A DNA stretch of 64,000 nucleotides, from positions 68,417 to 132,416 of the forward strand of contig CAMLIT010000001.1 of NCBI GenBank assembly GCA_946480295.1, written 5' to 3'. This DNA comes from an uncultured Gemmatimonadota bacterium. Its GTDB lineage: Bacteria; Gemmatimonadota; Gemmatimonadetes; Gemmatimonadales; Gemmatimonadaceae. The position numbers and the translations under genes were made by a program. Shown one piece after another: positions 9,079-18,642 of this stretch (the first letter of the stretch is position 1; every line of letters starts with the position of its first letter). Below the pieces are notes generated by a model that was not told the DNA's origin, made no database searches, and saw only the letters and a list, made by a program, of their open reading frames with translations.

Positions 9079-10037
9079 GCGTCGGCGGCGTCGGCGTAGA
9101 GATCGCCGGCCAGGTACTTGAGTCCCGTGTCCACCGCCACGGTCGCCACCGTGTGGCCGGGGCCGAGCTCGCGCGCGAGGCGGACCGCGCCGGCGACGTT
9201 GAGCCCCGTGGAAGTCCCGGCGAAGATCCCCTCCTCGCGCGCCAGGCGCCGCGCCATCGCGCACGCCTCCTCCTCGTCCACCGCGCGCGCCTCGTCGTAG
9301 TCGTCGCGCTCGAGGTGCGGGGGGACGTAGCCGACGCCGATGCCTTCCACATGGTGCGCGCCGCCGTGCCCCGCCGTGAGCGCCGGCGACGTGGACGGCT
9401 CGAGGGCGACGATGCGCGCGCGACAGCCGGCGTCCTTCAGCGCGCGCGACACGCCCACGAGCATCCCCGCGGTGCCGACCGCGCCACAGAAGACGTCGAG
9501 GGAGCCGCCGGTCTGCTCGGCGAGCTCCCGCCCGATGCCGCGATATCCGTCCAGCGCGTCCGCGTTGTGGAACTGGTCCGTCCAGAAGCTGCCGCCCTCG
9601 GCGAGCAGCCTGTCCACCTCGGCGCGCATGCGGGTGAACAGCTCCGGGCGCACCTTCCCATCCCCGCTCGGCACGAGGATCGGCTGTGCGCCGAGCGCGC
9701 GCATCGTCTTCGTCTTCTCGAGGGCGAAGGCGTCGGAGGTGACGGGGCTGAAGCGGAAGCCCTTCACGGCGCACACGAGCGCGAGCGACGAGCCCGTGCT
9801 CCCGCCCGTGTACTCCACCACCCGCATCCCCGGCTTCAGCGTTCCGCGCTTCACGGCGCCCTCGATCATCGCCAGCGCCATGCGGTCCTTGTACGACCCG
9901 GTCGGATTGTAGTACTCGAGCTTCACCACCACGTCCGCGCATCGGTCGTCGACGACGCGACGCAGGCGAACGGCTGGCGTGTTGCCGATCGCGTCGAGGA
10001 CCGAGCCGCGAACCGGGGGCACGGAGGTGGACGACAT
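9075..10037 (-). CDS. Cysteine synthase family PLP enzyme
   Basis: PLP-dependent O-acetylserine sulfhydrylase-type enzyme of 320 residues. The cofactor lysine is K50 in YYNPTGSYKDRM, the substrate loop is VVEYTGGSTGSSLA, and the phosphate loop is VGTAGMLVG. The C-terminal part VATVAVDTGLKYL is typical. It could be cysteine synthase A/B or a cystathionine-beta-synthase-like paralogue; sequence alone does not decide. It precedes the GH26 gene with a 4-base overlap, an odd functional pairing that probably reflects compaction. Confidence 0.88.
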   Translation of the reverse strand: MSSTSVPPVRGSVLDAIGNTPAVRLRRVVDDRCADVVVKLEYYNPTGSYKDRMALAMIEGAVKRGTLKPGMRVVEYTGGSTGSSLALVCAVKGFRFSPVTSDAFALEKTKTMRALGAQPILVPSGDGKVRPELFTRMRAEVDRLLAEGGSFWTDQFHNADALDGYRGIGRELAEQTGGSLDVFCGAVGTAGMLVGVSRALKDAGCRARIVALEPSTSPALTAGHGGAHHVEGIGVGYVPPHLERDDYDEARAVDEEEACAMARRLAREEGIFAGTSTGLNVAGAVRLARELGPGHTVATVAVDTGLKYLAGDLYADAADA

Positions 10038-10178
10038 GCGTTGTGCTCCGGAAGAGAGACGGCCAAGCTACGCGCGCTGGACCGCGGCTGCCAGCGCCGG
10101 CACGGCGGCGTCGGCCGCCCCGACTGGCCGCTCGACTTCGGCAGCTCTGATTCCCGCCCCTGCCCTTGCTCGCTGTCT

Positions 10179-12686
10179 CTACCTCCTGCCGTTGAGCACC
10201 TGATCCGCCGCCAGCGCGAGAAAGACGTAGTGCGTCGCGCCGCCGCCCATCACGTACTCTGCCTGCTGCCACAGGTACGGGAAGTTCTTCAGCTCCGGCA
10301 GGTCCGGGCGGATGAGCGCCGTGCCCGACACCACGCCCCCCGGCACGTACGACCAGTCGGCGCGGTTGAAGCCGTAGGCGGTGGTCATCGACCGCGCGCC
10401 CACGCCCGACGCGAACGACGCCGTGTTGCGCCCCGGGTGCGCGCCGAGGACGAAGTTCAGCGCGTTGAGCATGTACTCGGGGCCGACGACGTCGGGGAAG
10501 GCGCGGTGCAGGAAGTACTGCTGCACGCCGAACCACTGGATCCCCCACCCCGCGCCCCAGATGTACGGCTCGTACGGCACGCCGTACGGCGTCTTCCGCT
10601 GCGCCGCCGCGACCTCGGCGTGGTGCCTCGCGACCGCGTCGTGCACCGCGGCGGCGAAGCCCGCGTCGTGCAGCGCCGGCAGCGCGCGTCCGACCGTCCA
10701 CCCCACCGCGCCGATGCGCGCGAGGATCGGCGCGCGCATGTCGAGCAGCGCCTGACGATACTCCGGCTTCCCCGTCGTGAGGAGCAGCTCCACCGCGGCC
10801 TGCACCCGGTCGTCGAACGCCGCCTTCGGGTCCCGCTCCCGCGTCCACAGCGCCTCCGCCGCCTCCTCGCTCTCCCGCGCCAGCGCGGGGTCGAACGTCC
10901 GCAGCACGCGCCCCGCGATCGCCAGCGCGGCGATCCCCTTGTACTCGTGCGCCGGGTTCTCCTCGGTGAAGACGAGCCGGTCGTCCGGCACGCCCGACGT
11001 CGTCGCCGTACGCTCCGTCGGCGCCAGCGCCGGATCGTGGAACAGGTTGTCGCTGTTCGTGCTCACGTCGCCGAGCAGCACGTACTGCTTCAGCGTCGGA
11101 TCGATGATCCCGCGATAGAGCCGCCCCATGCTCCGGTAGCCGCCGAGGATCGAGAGCAGCCCGTGCTCCGCCTGCTGGAGCAGGTCGGGCTTGCCGTCCG
11201 GCTGGTGGATGCGCGCGAGGTGGTGCGCCTCGTCGATCGTCGTGTTGTCATAGGCGAGCCCGAACTGCTCGTACATGGAGAGGAGCGTCCACACCTCGTC
11301 CGCCTGCGACTCCAGTCGCAGGTCGTAGTCGCCCGCGTCGTGCCACCCGCCGACGTTCAGCCCGGGCACGACGTCGCCGGCGTGGTACTTCGTGAGCGTG
11401 GACGGCCCCTGCACGTAGCCGTCGAAGTGGTTCGAGTCGGGGCGCGCCATCCGCGCGTCGTCCATGTGGTCGAGCCCGTGCCAGACGCGGTACTGCTCCT
11501 CGACGCGCATGTGGCACATCTGCACGGGAAGGAAGTAGTCGATCGTCGGCTGCCACGCGCCGCGCTCGAACACGTCCGCGGCGATGCGGAAGGGCTCCGT
11601 GCGGTAGCCGCGGTACTCCACGACGTACATCCCCGGCCGCGCCACGGCGCTGAAGTCGAAGCGCGCATAACGATATCGGAGGAAGTCGCCCCAGGGGACC
11701 GGCGCCTTCGCCAGCACGTCCTCGAAGCCGCCCCGCTCCGAGATGCGGCGGAGCCGCGCCACGCCCGTCACGCCGTCGCGCGGATCGAGCTCGATCACCG
11801 CGACCTTCCGCTCGCGCGGGTGATACCCGACCTGCGAGACCTGCACCACCGGCGACTCGCGCCAGCCGGGCACGGCGTGCGGCCGCACGACCCACTCGAT
11901 CGCCCCCGTCGTCGCTCCCGCCGGCACGAGCCCGCGCACGACGAACCAGCCGTTGTTGTGCTGGATGCGCCCATCGAGGAGCTGCAACTCCCCGGTGCGA
12001 CTCTCGATGGTCAGCTGCTGCGCCGGCGATTCGGCGGCGACGGTCAGCACGCGTCCCGTCGCGAAGGGCACCGCCTGCGCCACGCCGTCGGCATCGCGCA
12101 CCGTCGGCCCCTCCGGCTGCCGCGGAAAGATCCCGGAGCGGCCGCCGAGATACCAGCTCTTCCCGAAGAGGTCCGTCGGGTACAGCTCGAGGTTGAAGCC
12201 CACGCGCCCGACCCACGCGGCGGGGAGCGGCCGGTCGAGGTCCACCGTGATGCGCACCGCGTCGCCGTCGCCGCGCACGTGCACCGCGTACGCGAGCTTC
12301 AGGTCGGGATAGACGATCGGGTTGAAGCCGTGGCGATCCCTGCTCGTGTCGGGATACTCGAGCCAGGTCGTGATCTCGTCGTGCGCGCGGTCCACCACGC
12401 GTCGGAGCTGCCGCGGCGTGGGCTGCCACTGGCCTGGCGTGGCCTCGAGCCGCAGGTCGCCGTTGCTCGCCACGCGCTCGCCCTGCTCCACGATGCTGAC
12501 GCCGCCCTGGTGCCCTTCCGGATAGATGTCCTGGAAGGCCATCACGTCGACGCCTTCGTGCTTCAGGTAGTCGCGCGGCGTGATGCGGAAGCCGTCGCGC
12601 TGCGCCCGCGCGGGGGCGGGCATGATGGCGAGCGTCGCCGCCGCGAGGAGCGCGAGCGCGAGGGTGCGTCGATCGGGTGGGTGCAT
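10179..12686 (-). CDS. Glycoside hydrolase family 9, exported
   Basis: Large exported glucanase-type enzyme of 835 residues. The signal peptide is MHPPDRRTLALALLAAATLA to ARAQ. Residues about 30-330 form beta-rich N-terminal modules, including a region with the SQVGYHP sequence typical of GH9 cellulase N-domains (VVQVSQVGYHPRERKV). The catalytic (alpha/alpha)6 domain has NVGGWHDAGDYDLRLE with D450 and D453. The C-terminal LGAHPGRNTASFASGVG and the candidate acid Glu in WQQAEYVMGGG follow. Activity on cellulose, mixed-linkage glucan or xyloglucan is possible; the family includes endo- and exo-enzymes. The start at 12686 gives the signal peptide. Confidence 0.88.
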   Translation of the reverse strand: MHPPDRRTLALALLAAATLAIMPAPARAQRDGFRITPRDYLKHEGVDVMAFQDIYPEGHQGGVSIVEQGERVASNGDLRLEATPGQWQPTPRQLRRVVDRAHDEITTWLEYPDTSRDRHGFNPIVYPDLKLAYAVHVRGDGDAVRITVDLDRPLPAAWVGRVGFNLELYPTDLFGKSWYLGGRSGIFPRQPEGPTVRDADGVAQAVPFATGRVLTVAAESPAQQLTIESRTGELQLLDGRIQHNNGWFVVRGLVPAGATTGAIEWVVRPHAVPGWRESPVVQVSQVGYHPRERKVAVIELDPRDGVTGVARLRRISERGGFEDVLAKAPVPWGDFLRYRYARFDFSAVARPGMYVVEYRGYRTEPFRIAADVFERGAWQPTIDYFLPVQMCHMRVEEQYRVWHGLDHMDDARMARPDSNHFDGYVQGPSTLTKYHAGDVVPGLNVGGWHDAGDYDLRLESQADEVWTLLSMYEQFGLAYDNTTIDEAHHLARIHQPDGKPDLLQQAEHGLLSILGGYRSMGRLYRGIIDPTLKQYVLLGDVSTNSDNLFHDPALAPTERTATTSGVPDDRLVFTEENPAHEYKGIAALAIAGRVLRTFDPALARESEEAAEALWTRERDPKAAFDDRVQAAVELLLTTGKPEYRQALLDMRAPILARIGAVGWTVGRALPALHDAGFAAAVHDAVARHHAEVAAAQRKTPYGVPYEPYIWGAGWGIQWFGVQQYFLHRAFPDVVGPEYMLNALNFVLGAHPGRNTASFASGVGARSMTTAYGFNRADWSYVPGGVVSGTALIRPDLPELKNFPYLWQQAEYVMGGGATHYVFLALAADQVLNGRR

Positions 12687-12804
12687 GCGCGGGAGGGGAG
12701 GATGCCGCCGGAGCGTCGCGGCCACTCCGCCAACATGCGTCGCTCGGCACGAACGCGAAAGCGCGCGACGCGCCGTCGCGCACTCGCTCGGCGCGCGCCC
12801 CGAC

Positions 12805-13536
12805 CTATGCGCCCCCGCGCAACGCCATGTACGCGCCCAGCGCGAGCAGCAGCACCGCCAGCATCTTGCGGAACACCCGCTCGGGCAGTCGGCCGAGCAC
12901 GCGCGTGCCGAGGGCGGTCCCGACCACCACCGCGACGCTGGCGACGACGACGAGCGGCCAGACGCCGGCGATGTCCCGCCACTCCGTCGCGAAGTACACC
13001 GGCAGCCGCGCCGCATCCACGAACAGCGCGACCGCGGTGGCCGTCGCGACGAACGACTCCTTCGGCACGTCGAAGCCGAGCATCGCCGCCGTGCGGATGC
13101 CCCCCTGGTTGCCGACCAGCCCACCGAGCGCCCCGGAGAGCCCGCCCGCCGTCCACGCCGCGGCGCGCCCCCACCGCACGCGCCGCATCCACCCCGTGAG
13201 CTCGGAGAGCCCGGCGAGCATGACGACCACGCCGAACACCACCGCCAGCGCCCGGCTCGCGATCCACACGTGCGCGAGCGCGCCGGCGAGCCCGCCGATC
13301 GCGCTCGCGATCCCGAAGCCGAGGAGGACGCGCGTGTCGACGTGTCGGCGGAGCATCCAGAAGCGCTGCGCGGTGGCGATGACGTGCGGCACCGCGATCG
13401 CCGCCACGGCGAGCTTGGTCCCCGTGCGCAGGGCGAGCGTCGGCGTGAGCAGACTGCCGATCCCGAAGCCGGCGATCGACGCCACCCCGCCCGCGAGCAG
13501 CCCGACGACGGCGACGAGCAGCGCGAACGGCGTCAT
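12805..13536 (-). CDS. TauE/SafE-family sulfite exporter-like permease
   Basis: Integral membrane protein of 243 residues with about eight hydrophobic helices. It carries two repeats of the TauE/SafE type: GVASIAGFGIGSLLTPTLAL near the N-terminus and SGALGGLVGNQGGIRTAAML in the middle. The family moves small sulfonates, sulfite or other organic anions; the substrate here is unknown. It lies downstream of the PAP2 gene on the same strand with 40 bases between, and that spacer contains a short run of CGCGTCCCGTGTCCC repeats. Confidence 0.85.
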   Translation of the reverse strand: MTPFALLVAVVGLLAGGVASIAGFGIGSLLTPTLALRTGTKLAVAAIAVPHVIATAQRFWMLRRHVDTRVLLGFGIASAIGGLAGALAHVWIASRALAVVFGVVVMLAGLSELTGWMRRVRWGRAAAWTAGGLSGALGGLVGNQGGIRTAAMLGFDVPKESFVATATAVALFVDAARLPVYFATEWRDIAGVWPLVVVASVAVVVGTALGTRVLGRLPERVFRKMLAVLLLALGAYMALRGGA

Positions 13537-13576
13537 GGCATGCGCGTCCCGCGTCCCGTGTCCCGCGTCCCTCGAT

Positions 13577-14422
13577 TCACGGCGCCGGGAACGTCCACGC
13601 GACCCGCACCCCGCCCGCGACGTCCGGTGCCACCGACACGTGCACCATCACGCGGTCGATCGGGTTGTCCGGGTGGTCGTGGCTGTACTGCACCACCTTG
13701 CGTCCGCTGAACGTCCCGATCGCCGCGCCTAACGCGACGTCGGACGCCCAGTGCTTGTTGTGATACATCCGCGCCAGCCCCACCATCCCCGCGCCGCCGT
13801 ACAGCACCGGCCCTACCGCCCACGTGGACCACCAGCGGTCGGGCCAGTGCCGCCGCGCCTCGCTCGTCAGCGCCGCCGCCGCGGCGAACGCCACGGTGGT
13901 GTGCCCCGACGGAAAGGACGTGCGGTCGTCGTTGGTGAAGCCGCCGGCGAATCGGAAGTCGTGCGGGTTGGTGTCGCTCGACACGTACGGCCGCGCGCGG
14001 CCGAGCGTCCCCTTGAGGAGCCCCGTGACGCCCGCGGCGACGATCGCCGACTCCAGCCCGTGCCAGCCGGCGTCGCGCACGTCGGGCGCGTGCGCGACCC
14101 ACCCCGCGACGTAGATCCCGCTGCCGATGAGCAGCCCGCCGGTCGACCCGAACCACTCGAAGGTGCTCGCCGCGCGATCCGCCAGCCGGTTCGCCTGCGC
14201 CCCGGGATCCTGCAGCCGCTCGGCGATGTGCCGGTCGAGCGGGAACATCGCCACCGTCGCCGCCGCGAACCCCGCCCCGATCCACGCATCCTCGGCCGTG
14301 AAGAGCGTCGCGTGCGCCGCATGGTGCGTCGTATCCCGCGCAGAAGCGCCCTGGGCGAGGACGGTGGTTGGAGTCGCGAGAACAGGGACGGCGACGAGGA
14401 GCGCGACGGTCAGCGAAGCCAC
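13577..14422 (-). CDS. PAP2-family phosphatase, exported
   Basis: Phosphatidic-acid-phosphatase-2 superfamily enzyme of 281 residues. The three catalytic motifs are present: KGTLGRARP, FPSGHTT, and ARMYHNKHWASD, with the expected His and Asp. A GTG start at 14422 gives a signal peptide ending TVLAQ. Likely roles are lipid phosphate or undecaprenyl pyrophosphate dephosphorylation at the outer face of the inner membrane. The C-terminal stretch after the last motif (HVSVAPDVAGGVRVAWTF) looks like terminal beta-strands and may dock to the outer membrane, which is inference. It follows the large PLD-like gene by 32 bases that are mostly CGTCCCT heptamers. Confidence 0.85.
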   Translation of the reverse strand: MASLTVALLVAVPVLATPTTVLAQGASARDTTHHAAHATLFTAEDAWIGAGFAAATVAMFPLDRHIAERLQDPGAQANRLADRAASTFEWFGSTGGLLIGSGIYVAGWVAHAPDVRDAGWHGLESAIVAAGVTGLLKGTLGRARPYVSSDTNPHDFRFAGGFTNDDRTSFPSGHTTVAFAAAAALTSEARRHWPDRWWSTWAVGPVLYGGAGMVGLARMYHNKHWASDVALGAAIGTFSGRKVVQYSHDHPDNPIDRVMVHVSVAPDVAGGVRVAWTFPAP

Positions 14423-14454
14423 GCGCGTCCCTCGTCCCTCGTCCCTCGTCCCTC
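14423..14454. repeat. CGTCCCT heptamer tract
   Basis: The whole gap between the PAP2 start and the PLD-like stop is a run of seven-base units CGTCCCT, four in a row with small changes. It is one of many such tracts in the window. Confidence 0.8.
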
Positions 14455-17400
14455 TCAGAGCACGAACCTCACCCCTCGCGCCAGCCTCTCCATCCACCCC
14501 CGGTGCGCCGGAACGTACCGCTCCAGCTCCTGCTGCGACTCGATCCACGTGCTCCGCGCCATGATGAAGTAGAGGTCCACCAGCCCCGCGGCGGCGTGGA
14601 AGCCGGAGACGATGATGCTCGCCTCGCCGTCCGACAGCAGGCCCCGCGGATCCTCGTTCTGCGTCCCGAGGCTGAAATAGAACGACATCCGCTTCCGATC
14701 GGCAGCGGGGAGCGCCTGCTCGTAGCCGCGGAGCAGGGCGTCGTTGCTCCGCACCGCGGTCGTGTCCACGTCGGGGGTCGTGAAGCCGAGCTGCTCGGCG
14801 AACTTCGCGCTCTGCCGCGACTGCACCCGCATCGCCCGCGCGAGGATCTCGTCCCACCCCGGCTGGCGCACGAGCGCCGCGATCGCCCCCGGCCGCGCGA
14901 TGAGCTGCGTCTTCTGGTGGAGCTGCGGCGGGATCTTCTTCTCGTGCGGCGTCATGTCGCTCGCGTCCGCGCCGTCGGCCGCCGCCGTCGTCGTCGCCCG
15001 GTCCAGCACCGCGAGCGTCTTCGCGTCGAAGGGGATGACGTCGCGGATCCACGGCGCCCGCGCGAGCCCCTCCCGCACCTCGCGCCGACGCCCCTCGACG
15101 TCGTTCACCTGCGCCCGCGCGGTGAAGATCCCCACGCGCAGGTCGCCGCCGGCCGCGCGCATGTCCGGGCCGAGCCGCTGCCGCAGCGCGAGCAGCCGGC
15201 CGAGGACGTCGTGCGCGAGCGCCATGAGCGGCGCCTGCGGGCTCGGCGCGTTCTCCACCGACGGCGCCACGACGTACACCCGGCTCCCCCGCGCCGCCGC
15301 GCCCGCGAGCATCGACGCCCAGCGTGGGCTCAGCCAGAGCGGGTCGGGGACGATGATGATGCTCCCCGGCGGGGCGAGGGTGTACAGCATCGCCCGCGCG
15401 ATGGACGACTCCTTCCGGCCGAAGCCCACCTCGTTATGCACCTGCAGGGCGCGGCCGACGTATTCCCCGCGGTTCATCCGCCGCACCGTCGTCGTGTCCG
15501 ACGGCGCGCCCTTCACCACCTGCAGCGGCTTCGGGATCTGGTCGGCGCGGAAGCCGTTCTGCTCGAGCAGCCGCCGCACCGCCGCGCGCGCCTCGAGCGC
15601 CGCCGGCCCGCGCATCCGGTAGCCGCGATCCTCCCAGGACGTGCTCGCGTACTGCTCGCCCACCCCCACGCCCATGAGGATGAGCGACCCGCGGTACGGA
15701 TCCGCCTCGTTCAGGTCGTAGAAGGCGAGCTTGCGGTGGTCGCGCATGACGTTGTCGGGCGTGAACGGGATCGGCGGCACGATCCGCTCGCTGCGGAAGG
15801 AGAAGTCCGCCGGCTGGGTGATGTCGACGTCCACCTTCACCACCTGGTGCAGCCAGCGCTCCCCCCCGTGCCGTGCGGCCTCCCGCTGCAGCCGCTTCGA
15901 CGCCGCGACCGCGGCGCGCAGCGCCGCCTGCCGCTGGCGCAGGTGCGCCTCCTTGTCCGCGTTGTGCCCCGGCAGCCGCACCGAGGCGCCGAGCGGGTCC
16001 TCCAGCATCGTCATCCACAGCCGCCCGTCGCGCGGCTCGTACCAGTACTGGTCGAGCAGGATGAGGTAGAGCGGCAGCTTGCCCGTCGAGTCGTAGCGCT
16101 GCACCGCCGCGGTCAGCGCGGGGAAGTAGACGTCGGCCACCATGCTGTACCCGATCTCGTCCACCGCGCGCGTCGCCGTGCGCCCGGAGAAGTCGTGCAC
16201 CCACAGGACGTGGTAGTCGCGGGCGGCGTAGATCGAGCGCGCGATCTCCAGCGGCAGGTCGCTGCTCGCCAGGTACGTGAGCGCGTTCTGGTCGCTGAAC
16301 GGCCGGCCGACGACGCGCGCGATGAGCGAGTCCACCTCGCTCTGCTCGTCGTACTGCTCGGGCGCCACCGCGAGCTGGAGCGGCAGCCACACCAGCCGCG
16401 AGTCCTTCCACCGCGCGCGGATGTCGTCGTGCACGCGCTCGAGGATCGCCATCCAGCGCGCGTGCACCGCCGCCACGGCCGCCCGCGCGCGCGCGGGCAC
16501 GCGCGACGAGTCGGCGAGCCAGCCGACGAAGCGCCCCTGCGCCGCCGCCGTCAGCTTCCGCACGTCGTCGCCGTCGCGTTTCGGCTCCCCGAACAGCGAG
16601 TCGTATGGCACGATGACCGCGTCCAGGGCGCCGGTGCGCGCGCGCCGCGCGATCGCCTCCCCGAGCGCGCTGTCGCCGGCGGCGATGCCGAAGGCGCGCG
16701 CCAGCTCGTTGTCGTAGGCGTCCATCGCCGCGTCGTAGCCGTGGCCCGCGCCGCCGAGCGGCGCGCCGCGCACGCGCTCCTCCTCCCCCGGCGTGTACAG
16801 GCTCGTGTAGGCGTCGACGAGCGGCGCCGCCCTCGCCACCGACGCGAGCGCCGCCACGGCGGCGCCGGGGATGCCGTCCGTGTCGAGCGCGACGTGCGGT
16901 CCCTCGTTCGGCAGCCGCACCGCCGTCGCGCGGGGGCGCGTGCGTCCCGCGAACGGCTGCATCACCGGCACGGTCACGCCCACGGCGAGCGTCCGGTGGC
17001 GCGTCGGCAGCCAGTCCACGCGCAGCATCGTCCCGTCGCCGAGCAGCCCGCCGCGGCGCAGCGCGGTCTGGTACGACAGCAGGAAGTCCACGCGGCGCCG
17101 CGTCACGTTCCAGTCGGCGCCCGCGCTCAGCGCGAGGGAGCGCGACGTCCCGAGGAGCCGCGCGCCGACGCCGGGGAAGACGTCGCCCGCGTTGCCGTAC
17201 ACCTCCCCCGATGCCCCGAGCAGCCCACTCACCGGGTTCAGCACCGGACGGTGCACGCCGAGGAGGAAGGTCCCCCCGTGCGCGCCCCGCGCGAGATCGA
17301 ACGCGCCGAGCGCCGCCGCGTACGGCTGCCAGACCGGCGGCTGCCCCATCGTCGGCGCCGGCTCCGCGCCGATGACGGGCGGATCGACGCGCTGCGCCTC

Positions 17401-17463
17401 GACGCGCGTGGCGACGAGAGCGAACGCGAGCGCACAGAGGCGCGCAAGGCGCCGGAGGCGCAC
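14455..17463 (-). CDS. Phospholipase-D-like protein with beta-barrel-like N-terminus
   Basis: 1002-residue exported protein (signal peptide ending VEAQ). Residues about 25-180 show alternating amphipathic strands with aromatic ends, such as GGTFLLGVHRPVLNP, LALSAGADWNV and RVDFLLSYQTALR, resembling outer-membrane barrel strands. Beyond residue 200 lies a large domain with the PLD catalytic motif DHRKLAFYD: H576, K578 and D583. It is followed by EDRGYRMRGPAALEA as in PLD synthases. A second half-motif LHQKTQLIA (H849, K851) has Ala where Asp is expected, then LGTQNEDPRGLLSDGEA, matching the G-S/T-x-N region. So one HKD site is intact and one degenerate. Phospholipid hydrolysis or transphosphatidylation is inferred. 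A GTG at 17463 is preferred for its signal peptide; ATG at 17523 is possible. Confidence 0.7.
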   Translation of the reverse strand: MRLRRLARLCALAFALVATRVEAQRVDPPVIGAEPAPTMGQPPVWQPYAAALGAFDLARGAHGGTFLLGVHRPVLNPVSGLLGASGEVYGNAGDVFPGVGARLLGTSRSLALSAGADWNVTRRRVDFLLSYQTALRRGGLLGDGTMLRVDWLPTRHRTLAVGVTVPVMQPFAGRTRPRATAVRLPNEGPHVALDTDGIPGAAVAALASVARAAPLVDAYTSLYTPGEEERVRGAPLGGAGHGYDAAMDAYDNELARAFGIAAGDSALGEAIARRARTGALDAVIVPYDSLFGEPKRDGDDVRKLTAAAQGRFVGWLADSSRVPARARAAVAAVHARWMAILERVHDDIRARWKDSRLVWLPLQLAVAPEQYDEQSEVDSLIARVVGRPFSDQNALTYLASSDLPLEIARSIYAARDYHVLWVHDFSGRTATRAVDEIGYSMVADVYFPALTAAVQRYDSTGKLPLYLILLDQYWYEPRDGRLWMTMLEDPLGASVRLPGHNADKEAHLRQRQAALRAAVAASKRLQREAARHGGERWLHQVVKVDVDITQPADFSFRSERIVPPIPFTPDNVMRDHRKLAFYDLNEADPYRGSLILMGVGVGEQYASTSWEDRGYRMRGPAALEARAAVRRLLEQNGFRADQIPKPLQVVKGAPSDTTTVRRMNRGEYVGRALQVHNEVGFGRKESSIARAMLYTLAPPGSIIIVPDPLWLSPRWASMLAGAAARGSRVYVVAPSVENAPSPQAPLMALAHDVLGRLLALRQRLGPDMRAAGGDLRVGIFTARAQVNDVEGRRREVREGLARAPWIRDVIPFDAKTLAVLDRATTTAAADGADASDMTPHEKKIPPQLHQKTQLIARPGAIAALVRQPGWDEILARAMRVQSRQSAKFAEQLGFTTPDVDTTAVRSNDALLRGYEQALPAADRKRMSFYFSLGTQNEDPRGLLSDGEASIIVSGFHAAAGLVDLYFIMARSTWIESQQELERYVPAHRGWMERLARGVRFVL

Positions 17464-17658
17464 GTGTTTCGTGTCGTGTGATTGCACGCACGAGCACGTT
17501 TCAAGCGCCGTACCACCCCGCATCGCTCCCGCGGCCGCGCCGTGCTCGCGTTTCGAGCGGCTCTTTTCGGGGGTGTACCATGCTGCAGAGTTTCCTTCGA
17601 CGAACGCGCTGGCGATAATCAGGAGTGCACGTCGCAGGACCCCACCGCCGTACCCCCG

Positions 17659-18546
17659 ATGTGGCTCCCACTCGCAGTCCTCGCCGCCCTCGGCTCCGCC
17701 TCCACCAGCCTCGCGCTCAAGCGCGCCGTGGAGCACGGCGGCGTGGTCGCGTCCACCGCCGCGTTCCGCGCTCTCGCCGGCGTCGTCCTGCTCGGCGTCG
17801 TCCTCTCCCTCGGCGCCTTCCCCACGCTGCCGCCGGCGTACTGGCGCACCGTCGCGATGGTCATCCCCCCCGAGGCCGCCGGGGTGCTCTGCATGGCCCT
17901 CGCGCTGCAGGCGGACGACCTGTCGCGCGTCCAGCCGATCTTCGGCTTCATCCCGCTGTTCGTGATGTTCGGCGGCGCCGCGGTGCTCCACGAGATCCCG
18001 AGCGGCATGGGCGCCGCCGGCGTCGTCCTCGTCACGATCGGCGTCTACTGCACGGGGCTGACGAAGGGCGGTTCCGCGCTCGCCCCGCTGCGCGCGCTCG
18101 TGCACTCGCGCGCGAGCTGGTACGCGCTCCTCGCCTGCGTCTTCTTCAGCGTGACGAGCGTGCTGCACAAGATCGGCATCGCCGAGGTTGGGCCGCTGCC
18201 GTGGGGGATGACCCTCGCCTTCGGCTCCGCCCTCGCGCTCGTGCTCACGATGCCCGTCCTCGCCTGGCGCACCGGCGGCATCGGCCTTCCCCTGCCGGAA
18301 CGCGCGGCGCCGTGGGGCGCCTTCGTCGTCCTCGCCGGGATCGTCTTCGCGGTGCAGCAGGTCGGGCTGCAGCTCTCGCTGCGCATCACCGAAGCCGGCT
18401 ACGTGATCGCGGTCAGCGCGACGAGCACCCTCGTCGCCACCGCGTTCGGCATCCTCCTCCTCGGCGAGCGCGGGGCGGCACGCACGCGCATGGCGGGGGC
18501 GCTGCTCGTCACCGCGGGCGCCATGCTCATCGCCCTCGGCGGCTGA
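17659..18546 (+). CDS. EamA/DMT-family transporter
   Basis: Membrane protein of 295 residues with ten hydrophobic helices in two EamA halves. The end of the second half, ITEAGYVIAVSATSTLVATA followed by FGILLLGERG, is typical of drug/metabolite transporters. Substrate unknown. The ATG at 17659 begins directly at the first helix (MWLPLAVLAALGSAS), which decides the start against longer in-frame options. It diverges from the PLD-like gene, with about 195 bases between the chosen starts. Confidence 0.88.
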   Translation: MWLPLAVLAALGSASTSLALKRAVEHGGVVASTAAFRALAGVVLLGVVLSLGAFPTLPPAYWRTVAMVIPPEAAGVLCMALALQADDLSRVQPIFGFIPLFVMFGGAAVLHEIPSGMGAAGVVLVTIGVYCTGLTKGGSALAPLRALVHSRASWYALLACVFFSVTSVLHKIGIAEVGPLPWGMTLAFGSALALVLTMPVLAWRTGGIGLPLPERAAPWGAFVVLAGIVFAVQQVGLQLSLRITEAGYVIAVSATSTLVATAFGILLLGERGAARTRMAGALLVTAGAMLIALGG

Positions 18547-18642
18547 CGTCGTCGGCCGACGCGGCTCTGGCCGGCGGCGCGGGGCGCGCGCATGTTCAGC
18601 GCGCCAGAGGGGTACCGCTCCTTCCGATCCGAGCCCGTCACC

